From Larimichthys crocea (Eukaryota; Chordata; Actinopteri; Sciaenidae): a stretch of 64,000 bases of DNA. The DNA is taken from NCBI RefSeq assembly GCF_000972845.2, contig NC_040018.1, positions 5,339,443 to 5,403,442 on the forward strand. The letters run 5' to 3'. Below, piece after piece: positions 47,154 through 61,363 of the stretch. Position numbers and translations under genes: made by a program. Position 1 is the stretch's first letter; every line of letters starts with the position of its first letter. A model generated the notes under the pieces. The model saw only the letters and a list, made by a program, of their open reading frames with translations, was not told where the DNA came from and did no database searches.

Positions 47154-50100
47154 AAATACAATTCAGCAAAACACAGGACTCACATGGTTGACATGGTTGC
47201 AGTTGAGATGGTCACACTATGTGTGTAGCTGTCACAGGTGACAACAACACCTCTAACAGGATTACCATCCTCGCTTTCCTGTGGAGGGAGCTGACCCTGA
47301 CCATGACGGCCGTCTTTGATAAAATCCTGCCACAGGAGTTAAAGCTCAAGTGGGAATGCCAGTTCCCTCCGAGAGTAAACAGCAGCTACGTGTTTCTAGG
47401 TTTTCTAGTGTTTTGTCTTTAAAAAAGCTGAGCACGTGTTAAAGGTCCAGCATAATCACCTGATAATACATACCTAGAATACATTTTATATCCACAGACA
47501 CTACAAGTCCACAGAAGTCCGTCATGTCAAACTGCCAAGTTCCTAATGGACAATCCAAACACAAGCTCTAGATACGGCTTTTCATGTTTTTCATAAATTT
47601 AAAGGCGATCATAATTTTGTTGTCTGTGACTACACCACTAAATGCCACTGAATGGTACACACTAGGCGTTTAAAGGTTCATATGTAACTGGCATGAAACT
47701 GTCCCTATATCCTGACAGCAGTACATGAGACAGATCATGGCTTCTCCTGGTACCTCAGTGCATATCCAAGAATCCACCATGCCTACATAACTTTGCAAAC
47801 ACAATGGCTGAACAACAAAAACCATCAATGTCAAAACTGCCTGTCCCAGCTTTGCAAACAGCAGTGTACAGTACAGCGTGTCCCGGGTCCGCACAGAGCT
47901 TTGGGCTTATTATGTAATGGCCTCAGTATCGGCAAGAGGCAAAGAGGCATGATGACAAACAGTGGGGGACAGCGTCTCGTCCTGCTGTTAGACGGCATCG
48001 GGGCCTCCTCTGAAGCCTCAAGCGCTCTGCCATGTGGCTGAGAAAGCGCTGGTGGGGTGTCTTTGAGAAGATGAATCATGGAGAGGGACCCGAGGCAAGG
48101 CTCACACTGTGAGCAGCAAGTGGAGGAACAGGGCAAGCGGCTTCTTCTGCTGCCATACGAACTTTGGTGGGCTTGGTGGGATGGGCAGCAGAGAGAAAGG
48201 GAAGTTTTTGCCTCCTGTATTTTCAGTTGTTACTGATGACAGCTTTTCTTCTCATCTCTGGCATGCTGTAGCTTCCTGTTGAATATCTCGATTCCACAAA
48301 AAAAAATCATGGAAGTATATACAATAATAGAAGCAGGGGCCTCAGGCAACTTGTTGCTCTAGGATACATGCCTCTGCTACAGCAATGATTTGAGACCAGC
48401 ACAGTGGATAGAGAGGTAGACAGTATATTGTCAAATTCTGTATATTTGCATGTCAGGTATATTTTCAGACTAGGAATGAATCGAAACACCATGAACCGTA
48501 TTTAGATGAAAATTAATGTGGCGCTTCTTGGGACTTTGTTTTAAATATCAGACTTTATCTTCATATTCAAGAATTTAAAGCATTTTGGATTGACAGCACC
48601 TGGCATGAAAACTGCATTGCATGCTCATCTCGCAGGATATCAGGGTCTGCCCTGCCTCATTGTACGGTGTCCTCTCGAATCTTATTATCATGCTAATTAA
48701 GCGGGACACAAAACCCTTGAAGGTTTGTTGCATAAAAAGCGGAAATTGCCAAAAAGCTGTCCTTTTGTCAGGAGACTTGCGCCAGTGTTCCAAGGCTGCT
48801 GTGTCTATTTCCTTCAAGGACAATTTCCAAACTGTTGTCAGCCTAAGCTCCTGTTTTTAATGAGATCAACTGCTTACCTCAGCAGTCGCCATGGCGATAC
48901 AGTAAAAAGAAAAGGTTATATGAGAGCTTTTATGCGGCTTCAGTTAAACCAGTGACCCAGGCCTGGAATGTCACATTCAAAAGGCCTCATCTTCCTCTCC
49001 TGCTCCCTTTAACACACCTAGTCCTTTTCTATGCAAATTACCAGAAATAAATCACACCCAGCCTCTCTCTACAGCTGCAACGACTGGTCGTTTTTGATTT
49101 GCAGTGGCTGCAAAACAAAGATGTGTGGAACGCAGGTTAATCCGAATGACGAGAATGGTAAGTGAAAAAATAAATGCTCACCAAAATAGGATTTGTGTTC
49201 TTGGATGCATGGAAGCATGTCAGATCTATCCATTTTCTCAGTGTGGGATGTTTGGAGGTGGTGGATCAGCAGGACAATTCAGCAAAGTGCCAATGTTTGG
49301 CACATGACTAAGGCAAGATGAACTAACGCTATTCATCTATTTGTGTGGGAGTTGAGGGAGTATCTTACCAAACAGCACTCGAGAGGAGAATGGTTTCTGC
49401 TGCCAGCACTTGAAACAGAACAACAGTACCGATCCGCCTTCATACCGATACAGCCAAGCCAGCACAGAGGAGGAAACAGCTCCACTTAACAGAGGATGGA
49501 AACTCCCACTGCTTCACGGACTGCAAAACTATCTCTTATCCTAAGACTGTAATTTACAATATATGTCAAAACTGCAGAATAATTCCGATTTACCGTACCA
49601 CTGGAAATAAAAGGAAAAAGGAAAAGGATCATTTGCTTGTGCGATAAATTGATCCCCCAACTAGGGGAGCATCTGAGGGACAAAGGAAAACAAACTTTCC
49701 ACCCTTTCAATGGAATTTCGACCCAGATGCTCACTTGCGCTTTGTCTCTATTAAGACACCGAAAGATTTATGAGAGGAATACTGAGTTTGTGCGTAGACT
49801 ACCAGTTCTGCTGGCCATTTTATATTTCCCACATGAGAGCAGAGAAGGAAGCGGAGCACTTTGTCTTCAGCATCTGCAAGTCTGTGAAGTCTGTGCTTAT
49901 GAGGATTGGAAAAAAAAAAAAAAAAAAGCCCACACATACAGTACAAAGTGGCACACATGAGCGTAATAATGTTTTATTCCGTCTCCCTGGGGACACTTTA
50001 ACATGTTTTTGCAGTGTTTATATTTAGGATGCTTATTTTTCTGGTTTTGGGAGTTCAGAGATGTCAGAAATAAAAAGACTGGGACTAAAAAAAGAAAATG

Positions 50101-51397
50101 ATCCGTTTAGATAGAACAGATGGTCATGGGCGATAGCTGCCCTCTTATCAGAGGATAAAGTGTTATGATGCTATTCAGAGACCAATTTGAACTCCCTGAA
50201 ACCTGTTTAGACACTGCAACCACAGGTGTTTTTGTTACTTGTGTTACCATGCTGTAGTTGACACACCGCCTTACTTTTTTATTTCATTATCCTTGATCCA
50301 AGAATAGAGCAATACACAGGAAAGAAGAACATTAAAGCAACGCCACATTTTTGCCATTTATCGCCTGCAGTTTTTAGAGTGCACTGATGTACCATTGATG
50401 TAGATATGGACAGCTGTACTGTAAATGTAAATTTCTTACCTTAGCAAACACAGCCTATTGGCAAGCCAATGTAACAATACAAGACATAGCAGCCAGCTAA
50501 TATTTCACTATAGTCAAACAGCAAGAAACCCAGTTCAGCATCTGTCATTTATTTCACGGAGCTCTCACCAGCGTCCAAAATCCAGTCTGAGAGTTACTCT
50601 TCTCTTTGGCTCAGTTATAGTGCTCAGCTCCAGTTCTGGCACGACACCGATCTGTTCTCGGTTTATTGTTCCACGTCTGCATTCAAAAATGCCTTTGGTA
50701 CAAACAATAACACTGTGTAACACTGAGCTCGCTCATCGTTCATCGCTCTTTACCGTTCATCAAGAAACGTTTAAAATTACAGAGGGCTGAGGCTTGTAAA
50801 ATATGATCCACTCTCACCAAAATCATTGAAATATTCCTGTGTGATAAAAAGCTGTAACGTGTTAAGTACTTTTCGCAGTTGATTGTTCACAAAACACAAA
50901 AGCATGGGTTGCAGTTTTGGGACCTATTATTACAAATCAGTGTAGCATCAAAATGATTTAAAACGTGTTATTTTATGGTAGAAAAGTTACACAATTGCTG
51001 TATTTTCTTCAGCGTAAAACAAGACCTACAAGTGACTGATGGTGAACATACTTTAATGATTCTAAGATATTTATCTGTTGGGTTAAACATCAGTATTTTG
51101 ACTCGGTGTATTCATAATCTTCTCTGTGTGTTGATTAGAACATTAGTGAAACACAGGTTGCTTTAGAAACGTTGAGACGATGATTAATCATAGTTCCTGA
51201 TGACGACTGTACGCCTCTCCACTACACAGGTGACTCCATTTTCAGTCAGTCTTTGAAAAAAAAAAAAAGCAGCCCATTAGCAATCACAGTCAGATGTATT
51301 TGGAGTAATGATGATGATGATGATTCAAATGATTTAAACACTATTAAAACATATAACCAGTCGTCTGCAATGGACTTTCTTGGGAGCTTTCAATCAG
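47154..51397. other. No supported gene
   Basis: 47790-48150 is GC-richer and open on both strands (82 and 101 codons). It could be exon, enhancer or old repeat, but no splice-bounded frame stands out. An A run lies at about 49910-49926. Other frames (107-110 codons at 49637 and 50458) show no domain. Confidence 0.45.
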
Positions 51398-51421
51398 ACA
51401 CACACACACACACACACACAC
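51398..51421. repeat. (CA)n microsatellite
   Basis: Twelve CA units. Confidence 0.95.
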
Positions 51422-54400
51422 TGCCCTGCTGGCAGATGGACACTATGTCCCTGTAAGCAGGTATGCTTCCACAAAAGGTCTGTGTACAAAACATCCCCAG
51501 CAAAGTACCACATGGAGGGGAAGATATGCCTGAGCCGCCTGAATGCCATGCACTAATGGTCCCCCTGTATGAATACTGCTCTTACAGAGAGGAATGTGAG
51601 ATATATATATGACGGCTCTTTCTCTATTCAACTTTTCAAAAGAGGAGACAGGGGATTTTTTTTTATTTTTTATTATTATCATGATGATTATTATCTAAAA
51701 TCCTTTCAGAATGAAAAAGAATAAGCACAATCTCTGGTGTTTTCTTCTTGGGAAACAGAAAAGGAGTCCAAGTCTTTATTATTAAAAATAATAACTGACA
51801 CATACACACACACAGCCTGTCAATGATTTCTAATCATTTTTTGTAAAAATATAAATTGTGTTAGATTATAAAAAGATTTTTTTTTTTTAAATTCATTTTC
51901 ATATTTTCTTTTTTTCATAGTCTAAGTGCTAAAAAATCCATCACTTGGAGGCCTCGGTTTGGACTAGCTCCCTCATTAGAGCCAGAAATGGAAAGTAACC
52001 AGTATACTGTTGTCAAGAAACCAAGCTCTGACAAGAATACTGAGATGATATGTAAAAAAGAGACACTGTGATATGATTTTACTTTTCCATTATAGAATCA
52101 GTCCTTCCATCAAATTTTCTATATTAAATGACAAAATGCCCTTTAGCAATTTTTGATATGGTGCTTCTGTCGGTAGGACAGCATTTGTCCGTGCCTTACA
52201 AAACTGTCATGAATGCATTTTGTAATGTGACACTGCTATGGTTAAGGTTTGTTCTATTTGTGCACAAAAATATATTTTTAGGAAATCATGGTTTGGTTTA
52301 CAGTGACTATTTCATTGTTACAGGAAATGTTTGTCTCCTTTGATAACATCACATGGAAAGCAACATCCATCTTGGCAAACCCAGACAAACCTAGATTGCT
52401 CATTGATTTTAATTATCCACTCCTGCAATACAATGTCTACAGTGACTAAAGTAGACTTATTTCTGTCTTTGGAAATGTTTAGGCATTCACAGAAGGCTAG
52501 CAAATGATAATGTTTTGGGTTTTAATCCAGAAAAGTCAGTACATGAAGTAGCAGTAGAAGTACAAGAAAAGCATAGTTAGTCTTTAATCTTCAACAAAGG
52601 GCTTTTGTTTGCTGAACCTAACCACGCGTGGGAGTCGGGATCCAAACCTGGTCCCTTGTGTCCAGATTACGGCTTGCAGTGTACGATGTAATTCTTACTT
52701 TTTTACAATGCAGTTTTGTGTCCTAGTGCTGTATCAGTGCAGTACATAGACGATCAGTACATAAATGTACAAGGAACAAGATGACACTTGTGATTTATTT
52801 CAAAATTACCATATACCACTTACCAAAACTGGAGAGCCACATTGGGATGTATGAAAAGGCACACAAGACTTTCAGCCTGTATGCGGTCTTACATCCGCAA
52901 AAAGGTAATGTTGAAAATCTGTATAAAATGTATGTTGAAATATTGAATTGTGACATATTGCCAGACTTCAGTATGCAAAAAATTAAAGTGAAGCAGCCGT
53001 CCTTCTTTAAACATCAAAGTGTTTGTTTGTTTTTTAAAAAACACTCATACATCAACAAATCACCTGGAAACCTTGTGCTGCTGGACATAATTTATAAGGC
53101 AATATGGTCTACAAGGACAAGGTGCAGTGATATGTCCAGATTTTTTCTGGCAGAAAAGGGTTGGCAGGGTATTGGGATATTGTGCCAAGAGAGGAAAAAA
53201 AACACAAAAACATAAAACAAAAACAATATGGACACAAGGCCTAAGGCTACTGTTTGAAAATCAAAACATACAATTAATAATCACAACACATACATAAGAA
53301 TGTAGCACTGGCAGAGCGCAAAATATTCAAAATCACCGGGGGAGGTGCATTAAAAACAGCTGTTTGCACCTCTTTCTCGTTCTTTCTCTCAAACAAACAA
53401 GTTGGTACAAATTTTGTTAGGAACAATTCTGCCCTATTTGCAGGGACATGTCCTTACCATCCGTGTAAGAACTTTGATGTAGAGCAAGAATAGCAGGGGG
53501 TACTCAATAAATAACTACAGGGTACATTTGAGTTTTTACTTCAGAACAAACAGAGGTCCAGGCATCGCAGTATTGCTATGAACAAATATGTTACAGGTAC
53601 ACTATGGTACTTTCAGGGGACTTTAGAAGCCTGAGGTGGTGCAGGTTTATGTGGATTGAAACGTGTTACACACATAACTGTTCACCGTTGTTATGGAGTA
53701 CAAGTATGATTAAGAATTACGCTGTACGCTGCAGGCCATTACATAAGTCGTGCAATGCTGCCAAGTCTTGCACTTTTGTATGCCCGCCGTCCACCCTGAC
53801 CACCTCTATACAAGCTGTGTCCAGTAAAATTAATTTGCACACTTCCTTCACTCAAAAAAACAACAACAACAAAAAAAAAAAAACATTGCCTGTGAATATA
53901 ATCCAGGTAGCAATTGCATTTCCCATCACAACGTTATCTGCAAAACAAATATCATGTATTCTAGGGGAATGAGCAGAGGGTGTTCAGCTGTAATACCCAG
54001 GAGTAAAAAAAAAAAAGTACAGGAAATTTAATGCTAATGAAACAAAGTCTGCATGAAATCTCTGTGAATATTAATAGAGGGGAATAATAATTGTAAAAGG
54101 GGCTAAATTACAGAAACAGCCATGCACACGATGATAAATTGGGTTTTCTTGCTATTGGATAAGAAACATTCTGAAATTTTTTCATCAACATAGAATGTAA
54201 TATGGACGCCCTCATTGTCTGGTTGATGATGGTACTTGATTCATCAGTTTTTAATCAGGATTGTTTGGGAGACAATCACTTCAGTGGCTCAATCACAACC
54301 CCCTCACTCCCCACCCTCTCTCAAGGACTGCTGTCCTTTCTCTCTTTCTCTGTAAGCTACCGCATCAACACTGACCGGCATTGTGTGTCTCTTTATATCA

Positions 54401-57400
54401 GATAACAGTGTAAGGTAATGTGGGCAGATTGAACAAGAGTAAGATTTCTCCCTCAGAAGAGGAGGCTTTTTGTCTTCTTTCTTAATCTTTCTCCGCGAGT
54501 CGTGCCCCAGCCTTCTTGGCTTACTTCATTAGTCATGCAGACGTACGGTGGAGGAGAATGGTGAAGTCTCTCATTGACTTTCCCTGCAGTTGAACACACA
54601 GAGGTCGTATGAGTGTGGGGAAACTATTGAACCTGCCGTACAAACCTATACTTGATTCCTGCTTGCACTCCAGCGATGATATCCTGTCTATCGATGAAGT
54701 TTCAGGAAACTCGCTCATGGCAACAAACTCTACGAGATACTCCATGGGGGAATATCCTTTGCTTAAAACATGTGTGTTGTGTTTCTATCGGCACTTTTAA
54801 AGATTAAATCAAGTTCTCGACAAAAAAGGTATTCTTTCTTCATTTTCTGTGCCAGGAAAGTTGAAGCTACCTGAGGGGAAGAAAATACTCCTACATCCAC
54901 CTTTCTCCTTCACCAAACTGCCTTTTATTTCTCTTGAACTACACCCCCTTCCATTGAACATAAATCCAAATTTTTACCCAACTGAGCGTAGAAACACAAT
55001 TGGGACTAGCAATGCTGTAACACAAATCTAGGCCCTTTGGTCATGGATATCATGCTTATCTTTGGTATTGACTGAGTTGACTTGCACTTGAGTTGAAAGT
55101 CACAAAGTTTTAAATATCCTTTGATTCGACTAAAAAGGCACAGTGAGGAATATTTTCTTTCAGGCATTTCAGTGTTACTGTTATCTTTTAAAGCTTTAGA
55201 CGCTGAATTTGAATGAATAATCATATTGCAACCCCTAACAACAGATTGCAAGGACATAATTTTCAATACAGATGGTTCTTTTCTCTCCTATTTTATATAC
55301 TGTACTTCACACTTCTGTACGTTCAAATTAGTGTAAAAGCCACCCTGAGTGGCCAGAGCCCAGGAGTGACAGGGGTGACCTTTTCAGTCCTGTTCCAACC
55401 TGCCATTCTCTTTGCTGAGGAGGGCACAGAAGGTCAAACTGCCACTACTGTTAAATTCAAAGTGTCACTATGGAGTAGAAAATACCCGCAACATGCTGCG
55501 TCGCTGGTACAAGGCAGTATATGGGAGTGGCTTTGTATTGTACTTTTCCCTAGGGAAAGAATTAACTTGGTGAGCCAGATGATCACTCAAGCTTTTCTGC
55601 ATCCTTGGAGAGGCAACGCCTGGCATCAGATTAGACCTTGAAACAGACAGGCGTGAAGACAGCTTCTCCTATCAGCAGGATTACTTTCAGGGTTTGTTTT
55701 CTCTTAGTTATGCTCTGTGTTGCAAATAAAGCATATTACAACCTTTAACACCAGGGACCGGAGCAACCCCAAGACATCACAGACCTCAAGCTAAGACGCT
55801 TTTGCTGTGCCAACACAGGTATCCTATTTGTTGAATGTCCTTTGGTGTTGGGTCATTCACTCAGTGGCCCAAGAGTTGTTACACAGTTTGGGAAAGAAAC
55901 AGCGATATGCCTGTTGGCAGTGTTGTAGCGTTGTTGCTTTTGGAGCAGGATGTCCTTGGTTTCCACCTGGCCCCTGCTGGATGTTACGCTAATGTGAGAA
56001 GATAAAGGCCAATGAAGAAGTTAAGAAGTGTGTGAACAAAAAGGAGGTAAATGAAGGATGCCATTGTTAAGCATGGGATACATTATCCTATTTAAGGTCT
56101 TATTTAGGATAGTGGAACGATATTTGAAATGCTCCATGAGCGCTGCAATGGTGACATGTCTGCTTAAGGGCCATGAGCTAATGGATAATAGGTGTTTGAG
56201 CTAATGGGTTTATACCTTGTGACTGCTTAGTGTCACAATACATTGCTGAACATGTTGTGGTTGAAGTTACAAGTTGAAGAGTTGATGGTTTTCAAGCAAG
56301 CAACTAGAAGCATGATCATAAACTCGATTGACGTAAATGCCAGATAAACACAAGACTATAATCATTTGATCAAAATGTCATTTGATGGCAAGCTGGTCCA
56401 TGACATGCCCTTTAATCTAAATGGAGCCATCGGAAGCCAGCAATTTTTGTTTTATAATAATGGCACAATGTAGACCTGTATTTTACCAATTTGGCATGTT
56501 TGGCAAGATAGATTTGTGAACAAAAAAGCACTTTGTTTTTTGCTCTGCTGTACCAGGGTAATGCCTGCATGCAGTTCATCCAAATTGTATTTAATTAGTT
56601 ATTTGTTTTGCAGCATGCCATATTTTTTTTGGTTTCAATGGATTCACGGTTGTCGCTGAATGCCAAAATACATTAGAGATCCCACTGGTTGGAAAGAAAA
56701 TCAGAAATATCTACAAGTTGAGCAGTATTGTTTACCAACTCGGTACATTCTGCTACCTAGGAACATCATATCTGCAACCATATCTTAAAACTGATAAATA
56801 AACATAGGCAGGTTTCCATGGCTACGATAATATAGGTATCTACACTGACTGCTGAACACTACCGACTGGGTAAAAAAAAAAGATTCACTGTAAGAGAGAG
56901 GAAGGAAGGTTATGTGGTGAAAAAACAAACAAACTGAAAGCATTAAAAGTTAGTGACTGTAACTTCATTTCAACTTTCATGTCCCATAACTATGCCCCTG
57001 TTTTGTGTAAGTTGTTATATTAAAATTGACTTTATTTTCCCATAGCAATAAACAAGAGTTGATAGATTTTAAGTCACCTAATATAAAGTTGCAGAGACTT
57101 GGACCACTCCATAGAGAATCAATTGATAAAGGTAGAAAAAAAAAAAGAGAGAGTAACCATTTTCTAGGCACATTTTCTAGTTCAAAACATACATTGTTGG
57201 GTCCAAATCTATCTCCCAGGCAGCATGGAGATTACATTCTGTCTTGTTTGTGCACTTAAAGGGGGAAAAAAAAAAAAAATTGTAGAGTGGTATAAGGATA
57301 TTGCTGTAAATGAATCATGAAATTGGGTAGTCTTCCTGTTAAAGTGAAATGTAAAATTAATAAGATAGACATCTGTGCAGACACTCAATATAAAATTAAA

Positions 57401-58110
57401 TGTATTTCCTACCAGCCAGGTTACAAGCGATTCTGAATACATATTAAACAGACATTGTCGAGTGTTTTTGAAGATCTCAGACAAAAGGATTGAGGTGTTG
57501 AATATGTACAGAACAATATAAAACTACATGGTATGTTGTTGCTTGTGTTTCAAATGAAAAAAAAAAAATGGACCAACTGCAATTCACAGTGCAACCTTGA
57601 TATGAGTCCATAAATGAAGTCTCATTTCTTTCTTACACACAATGCTCCAGGCTAAAATGTACTCTCAGCACTTGGGGTATCATGAGCCGAGTACTTTCAT
57701 CACAGTCTCATTCAAAGCCTACAACAATGATGAGCACTTGATGAACCGACGATGATGATGGCAAAACGTGCGGATGAACTTCACAAAAGCCTCATTTGAA
57801 AAATCATCTTGTTGCATTATTTCATCTCACTTCTGCAAGTGACAGTTGTGGAACAGAAAAAGATCAGGCTTGCTACACTACACAATGTCAGACTTGGTCA
57901 TATTACACTGCCAGGTTGTTACTGTAGTGTGACTCCCCATGAAGTACCTTGTGAGCATGACATATGTGTCAAGTTTCACATTTTTCCTGTTTAAAAAAAA
58001 AAGAGAATTAGCCTAAAATAAAAGTTACTTTTCATCACCCTTTTATCACCCCGTGCTCCATTTTATCTTCTGGACTACTATGATATCTAAATCTAATAAA
58101 TATTAACATT
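51422..58110. other. Long stretch without supported genes
   Basis: Unique AT-rich DNA with A/T runs (51880-51889, 53872-53883, 54006-54016, 57265-57279, 57558-57568). The longest frames (144 codons at 52781-53215, 142 codons at 55213-55641) are AT-driven, lack domains and have no splice context. Confidence 0.45.
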
Positions 58111-58380
58111 CCTTCGCTGTCTGCAAACAAGTCACTCTATTCTGAAAAATAATCAACTGAGCAGGATATATAAGCTCGCAGTAACAAAAAACAAACATTT
58201 ACTCTCAGCTGAGTGATTTCATGTGGGGTTTAGTTAAGCATTTGGGTAACTTGAGTAAGGTCACTTTTATCACTTTTACCCACCCAGATTGTCCAGGCCC
58301 AGTGCAAACACAAGCTCATTGGACTGCATACTGCTGGATGTGTCAAGTCTGCATGGAAAACAGTGACCTGCAGAGAGGTA
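58111..58380. repeat. Dispersed repeat, copy A
   Basis: Colinear with 60795-61005: CTTCGCTGTCTGCAA, AAGTCACTC, GAGTGATTTCATGTGG, GTTTAGTTAAGCATTTGGG, GAGTAAGGTCAC, ACTGCATACTGCTGGATG and GGAAAACAGTGA. Family not recognised; non-coding. Confidence 0.65.
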
Positions 58381-58423
58381 ATGACAGACAAGACAAAATA
58401 GTTTGGAGCAGACAAATTAACTT

Positions 58424-58580
58424 TTAAAGGAATTATTTGACATTTTGGGAAAAATGCTTATTGGCTTCTTGGCAGAGAGTCAGATAAGGACACTCTGATG
58501 CCAACAACCAATTAGCTACAGCCAATGGAAACAAAATCCACCAACTACCACCTCTAAATCTCATTAATTTATACTTTATA
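58424..58580. repeat. Common teleost repeat fragment
   Basis: TTTTAAAGGAATTATTTGAC, ATTTTGGGAAAAATGCTTAT, GGCAGAGAGTCAGATAAG, then AACAAAATCCACCAACTACC and ACCTCTAAATCTCATTAATT follow a repeat I remember from many fish ('ttaaaggaatagttcgacattttggga...tcttgccgagagttagatgag...caaaatccgcctaccagcacctctaaagctcactaatt'). Confidence 0.65.
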
Positions 58581-58583
58581 TCT

Positions 58584-58945
58584 AATTGAGTGTGTCTGAA
58601 AGAGCACACTATACTGTATACTATTCACAGTGCTTATTATTGAGTGTGCCTGAAAGAGCACACTATATACTATTCCGCATGTATTATTATTATTATTATA
58701 TTATTTTTTATTATTATTATTATTATTATTATGCCCTTTTTTGGGCTTTTAAAACGTGTGACACACACAACGACAAGAAAAAGTCTTTCAAAATAAGAGT
58801 CCCTTCAAAATAAGACTTTGTAAAACTCTCTCATTAACAGACACAAGACGACACAAGCACGCACACAGACACACACACACAGTGTCAATAAAAATGTATG
58901 GGGGCGACGGGGCCAGAGTCAGGCCCACTCAAATTTTTTCTAGTG
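58584..58945. repeat. Teleost repeat with tandem unit, (ATT)n core and CG-poor tail
   Basis: It begins with two diverged units of about 52 bp (GAGTGTGTCTGAAAGAGCAC at 58588; GAGTGTGCCTGAAAGAGCAC at 58641). An ATT microsatellite follows at 58683-58732, then GCCCTTTTTTGGGCTTTTAA and AACGTGTGACACACACAACG, GTGTCAATAAAAATGTATGG and GGGGCGACGGGG. I remember this order from a dispersed fish repeat; its class is unknown to me. Confidence 0.6.
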
Positions 58946-59172
58946 TACTTAACTTACTGAATCCCTACGAAGTTTGTTTTTTGTACAACAAACAAGATGT
59001 AAGATAAAAGTTTAATGGACAGGTGTAGGTGAGTGGTATTGATCTTGTCAAACTTTTTTTTATTTAAGAAGTGTAAAATAATACACATTGAAACTTATAA
59101 ATGAGTTTTGGAATCAGCAACCAATCCGACTTTTCTGGCATGAGGCTGCCAGTTTACTTCATGTCTGTTTTG

Positions 59173-59175
<3 letters not shown>
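58946..59175. other. Short spacer
   Basis: No feature seen. Confidence 0.5.

Positions 59176-59216
<41 letters not shown>
59176..59216. repeat. (TG)n microsatellite
   Basis: About 20 TG units. Confidence 0.97.
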
Positions 59217-59218
<2 letters not shown>

Positions 59219-60794
59219 AAAATAATAATAAACTAATAAATAATCAAGCCCGTTTGGAGCCTGGTTTCCTCCTTAAATCTGATGATGGATCAGATCAATA
59301 ACCCTAAACCAAACTCTAATCCTATCCCTTAACCAACTATGTTTTATGTTTTGTTTTTCTTCTAATTTGCATATTCTCACCATTTTTTTTCTCACTTAGT
59401 CTCACCTACAGTATGTGCCAGATGTGAGAATGCATTTCAAGCAGCTTTGTAGAAATGTGAGAAGTGCTTTGATTGCATCCACTGATGACTATTCATACTG
59501 AATGGCTCGAGGTACAATCAAGGACACAGCTGCAGCAATTCTTTTTATATGCTCAATGGAAAATAACATCCTTTATTATTCAATTTTACATTCACTAAGG
59601 GTCTTGATGACTGTAGGCATAACAATAATCATCCATTGTTTTGTTTTTTTGCTGAGAATGATAAATGATCCACGTCACGCTTGCCAGACAAATATCACTC
59701 TCATGGATAAATGCTTAGCGGTTCTCACCTCGCTATAAATGATAATAAATCTTGAACGTATTCTGTTTGAAAATTTAATTCGGTGTTTGAAATTCAAGGG
59801 TGACATTCGATGGGGCTGGGATTTGGTTTGTGAATGCTCTGAAAGCTTTTCACTTCTATGCAGTCTTTACTCTTTGTTACCATATGGCTGAAGGGGAGAG
59901 AGGAGTGGGAAGCTGTCATGTCCACTGCTGCATGCTGTTTGTTATAAAACAGCAGTATTTTAGGAGCCGCTCTCTTCTCTTCTGTCGGTGTATCTTTCGT
60001 ATGAGATAAGTCGAAGGAGAAACTCAGACAGTATCAATCAAGCTGTATCTGTCAAATGGAGAAATTCTGCTCTCTAAATTCAGCGTTACTAAAATAAAGA
60101 TATATAATAGCGGATATGTGCAGTGGATTAAAGAATAACACTTTCCTCCCAGCAGATCATGCACAGTTTTATATCCCGCTATTGCCATTTAAAACAGGAT
60201 AAAGACTGTGTGAATCACTGTTCTCAATGCCAAAAAAAGACATTATGCATGAGGAGCATGACCACTGCATGAAAGACAACACAGAGCAATCATTTTTCAT
60301 GGATATGCCCTGTGGCTACTATGGAAATTTAGATTTCATTATTAGGAATGTGTTTTCACTTGAATTTCAAATAGCACCTTTAGCATCTCCGCTTGTAAAC
60401 CAGTGCAGAGGCCACTCACTGCGATGGCAACATCAAGCCTGAGAAAGCAATTGCTGGCGGTGTCGAGGTTGTCAGATCAAATGCGAAGCACAGAAAACCA
60501 ATCTGCTACTTAACAGATTTTTGTCTTCTACTGATCATTTCTCTGACGCTTTGCAAACACCCTTCTCACCTGCTTATGACACCTTTCTACAGAAACAATT
60601 CTTCTCGACACCGTCATGTCAACATCTTAACCAGGTTATAATAATCCAGGGCACCGGCCTTCAGGCTGTAGAATGACATGAAAAAACAGTAGTATCTATG
60701 CACACACATTTCTTCTCGTTTTACAATGAAGAGATTGCATATCGTCACCCCCAGAAGATCTTCTAAAGTTCTTCTAAATCCCAACGTCAACAAG
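59217..60794. other. No supported gene
   Basis: Unique DNA; 71-78 codon frames without domains. Confidence 0.5.
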
Positions 60795-61005
60795 CCTTCA
60801 CTGTCTGCAAGTACGTCACTCCATTATGGGTTCCTAGAAACAAAATAAACATCTACACTCAAGTGATTTCATGTGGTGTTTAGTTACGTATTTGGGAAAT
60901 CCGAGTAAGGTCACCGCAATCTCAGAAGCGGTCAAATGACGTATTTGTTTATCCACTGTACTGCATACTGGATGATTCAGGGCTACGTGGAAAACTGAAA
61001 ACTGC
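60795..61005. repeat. Dispersed repeat, copy B
   Basis: Second copy of the repeat at 58111-58380 in the same orientation: CCTTCACTGTCTGCAAGTAC, GTCACTCCATTATGGG, AAGTGATTTCATGTGGTG, TTTAGTTACGTATTTGGG, GAGTAAGGTCACCGC and CTGTACTGCATACTGGATGA. Internal spacers differ in length. Confidence 0.65.
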
Positions 61006-61358
61006 TAAACACTTTACTCATCAGTCACCTGGTGTGCCTTACCAATACAATCATCTCAACATTATATCTAAATCACAATTACCCAGTTCCAAGAAACACA
61101 CTAAGTGAGTCACGATCTCTCAGTCAGATCTCTTTCAGGTTTTGCTCAACAAAGAAAACACAGTAAATCTGCTTGTTGGAACAGTCATTTTTCAGTGAGA
61201 CCAATCTATTCGTAAAAATGAGTTACGGTCAACTAATGATTGGCTTCAATAATAAATTAATCATCTGAATAAAATGCCATTAATCATAGAAATAAAATGC
61301 CAAGGTGTGCCAACGTCATCAAACTGCATCTTCATGCAAAGACCTTCTGTTTATTATC
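61006..61358. other. No recognisable feature
   Basis: Spacer between repeats; nothing seen. Confidence 0.5.
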
Positions 61359-61363
61359 ACGTA

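Noticed and set aside
52781..53215. 144-codon plus-strand open frame
   Set aside because: Lys/Ile/Phe-rich because of AT composition; no motif, no neighbouring exon.
55213..55641. 142-codon plus-strand open frame with a hydrophobic segment
   Set aside because: A single hydrophobic stretch from T-rich DNA; no signal-peptide logic, domain or splice sites that fit.
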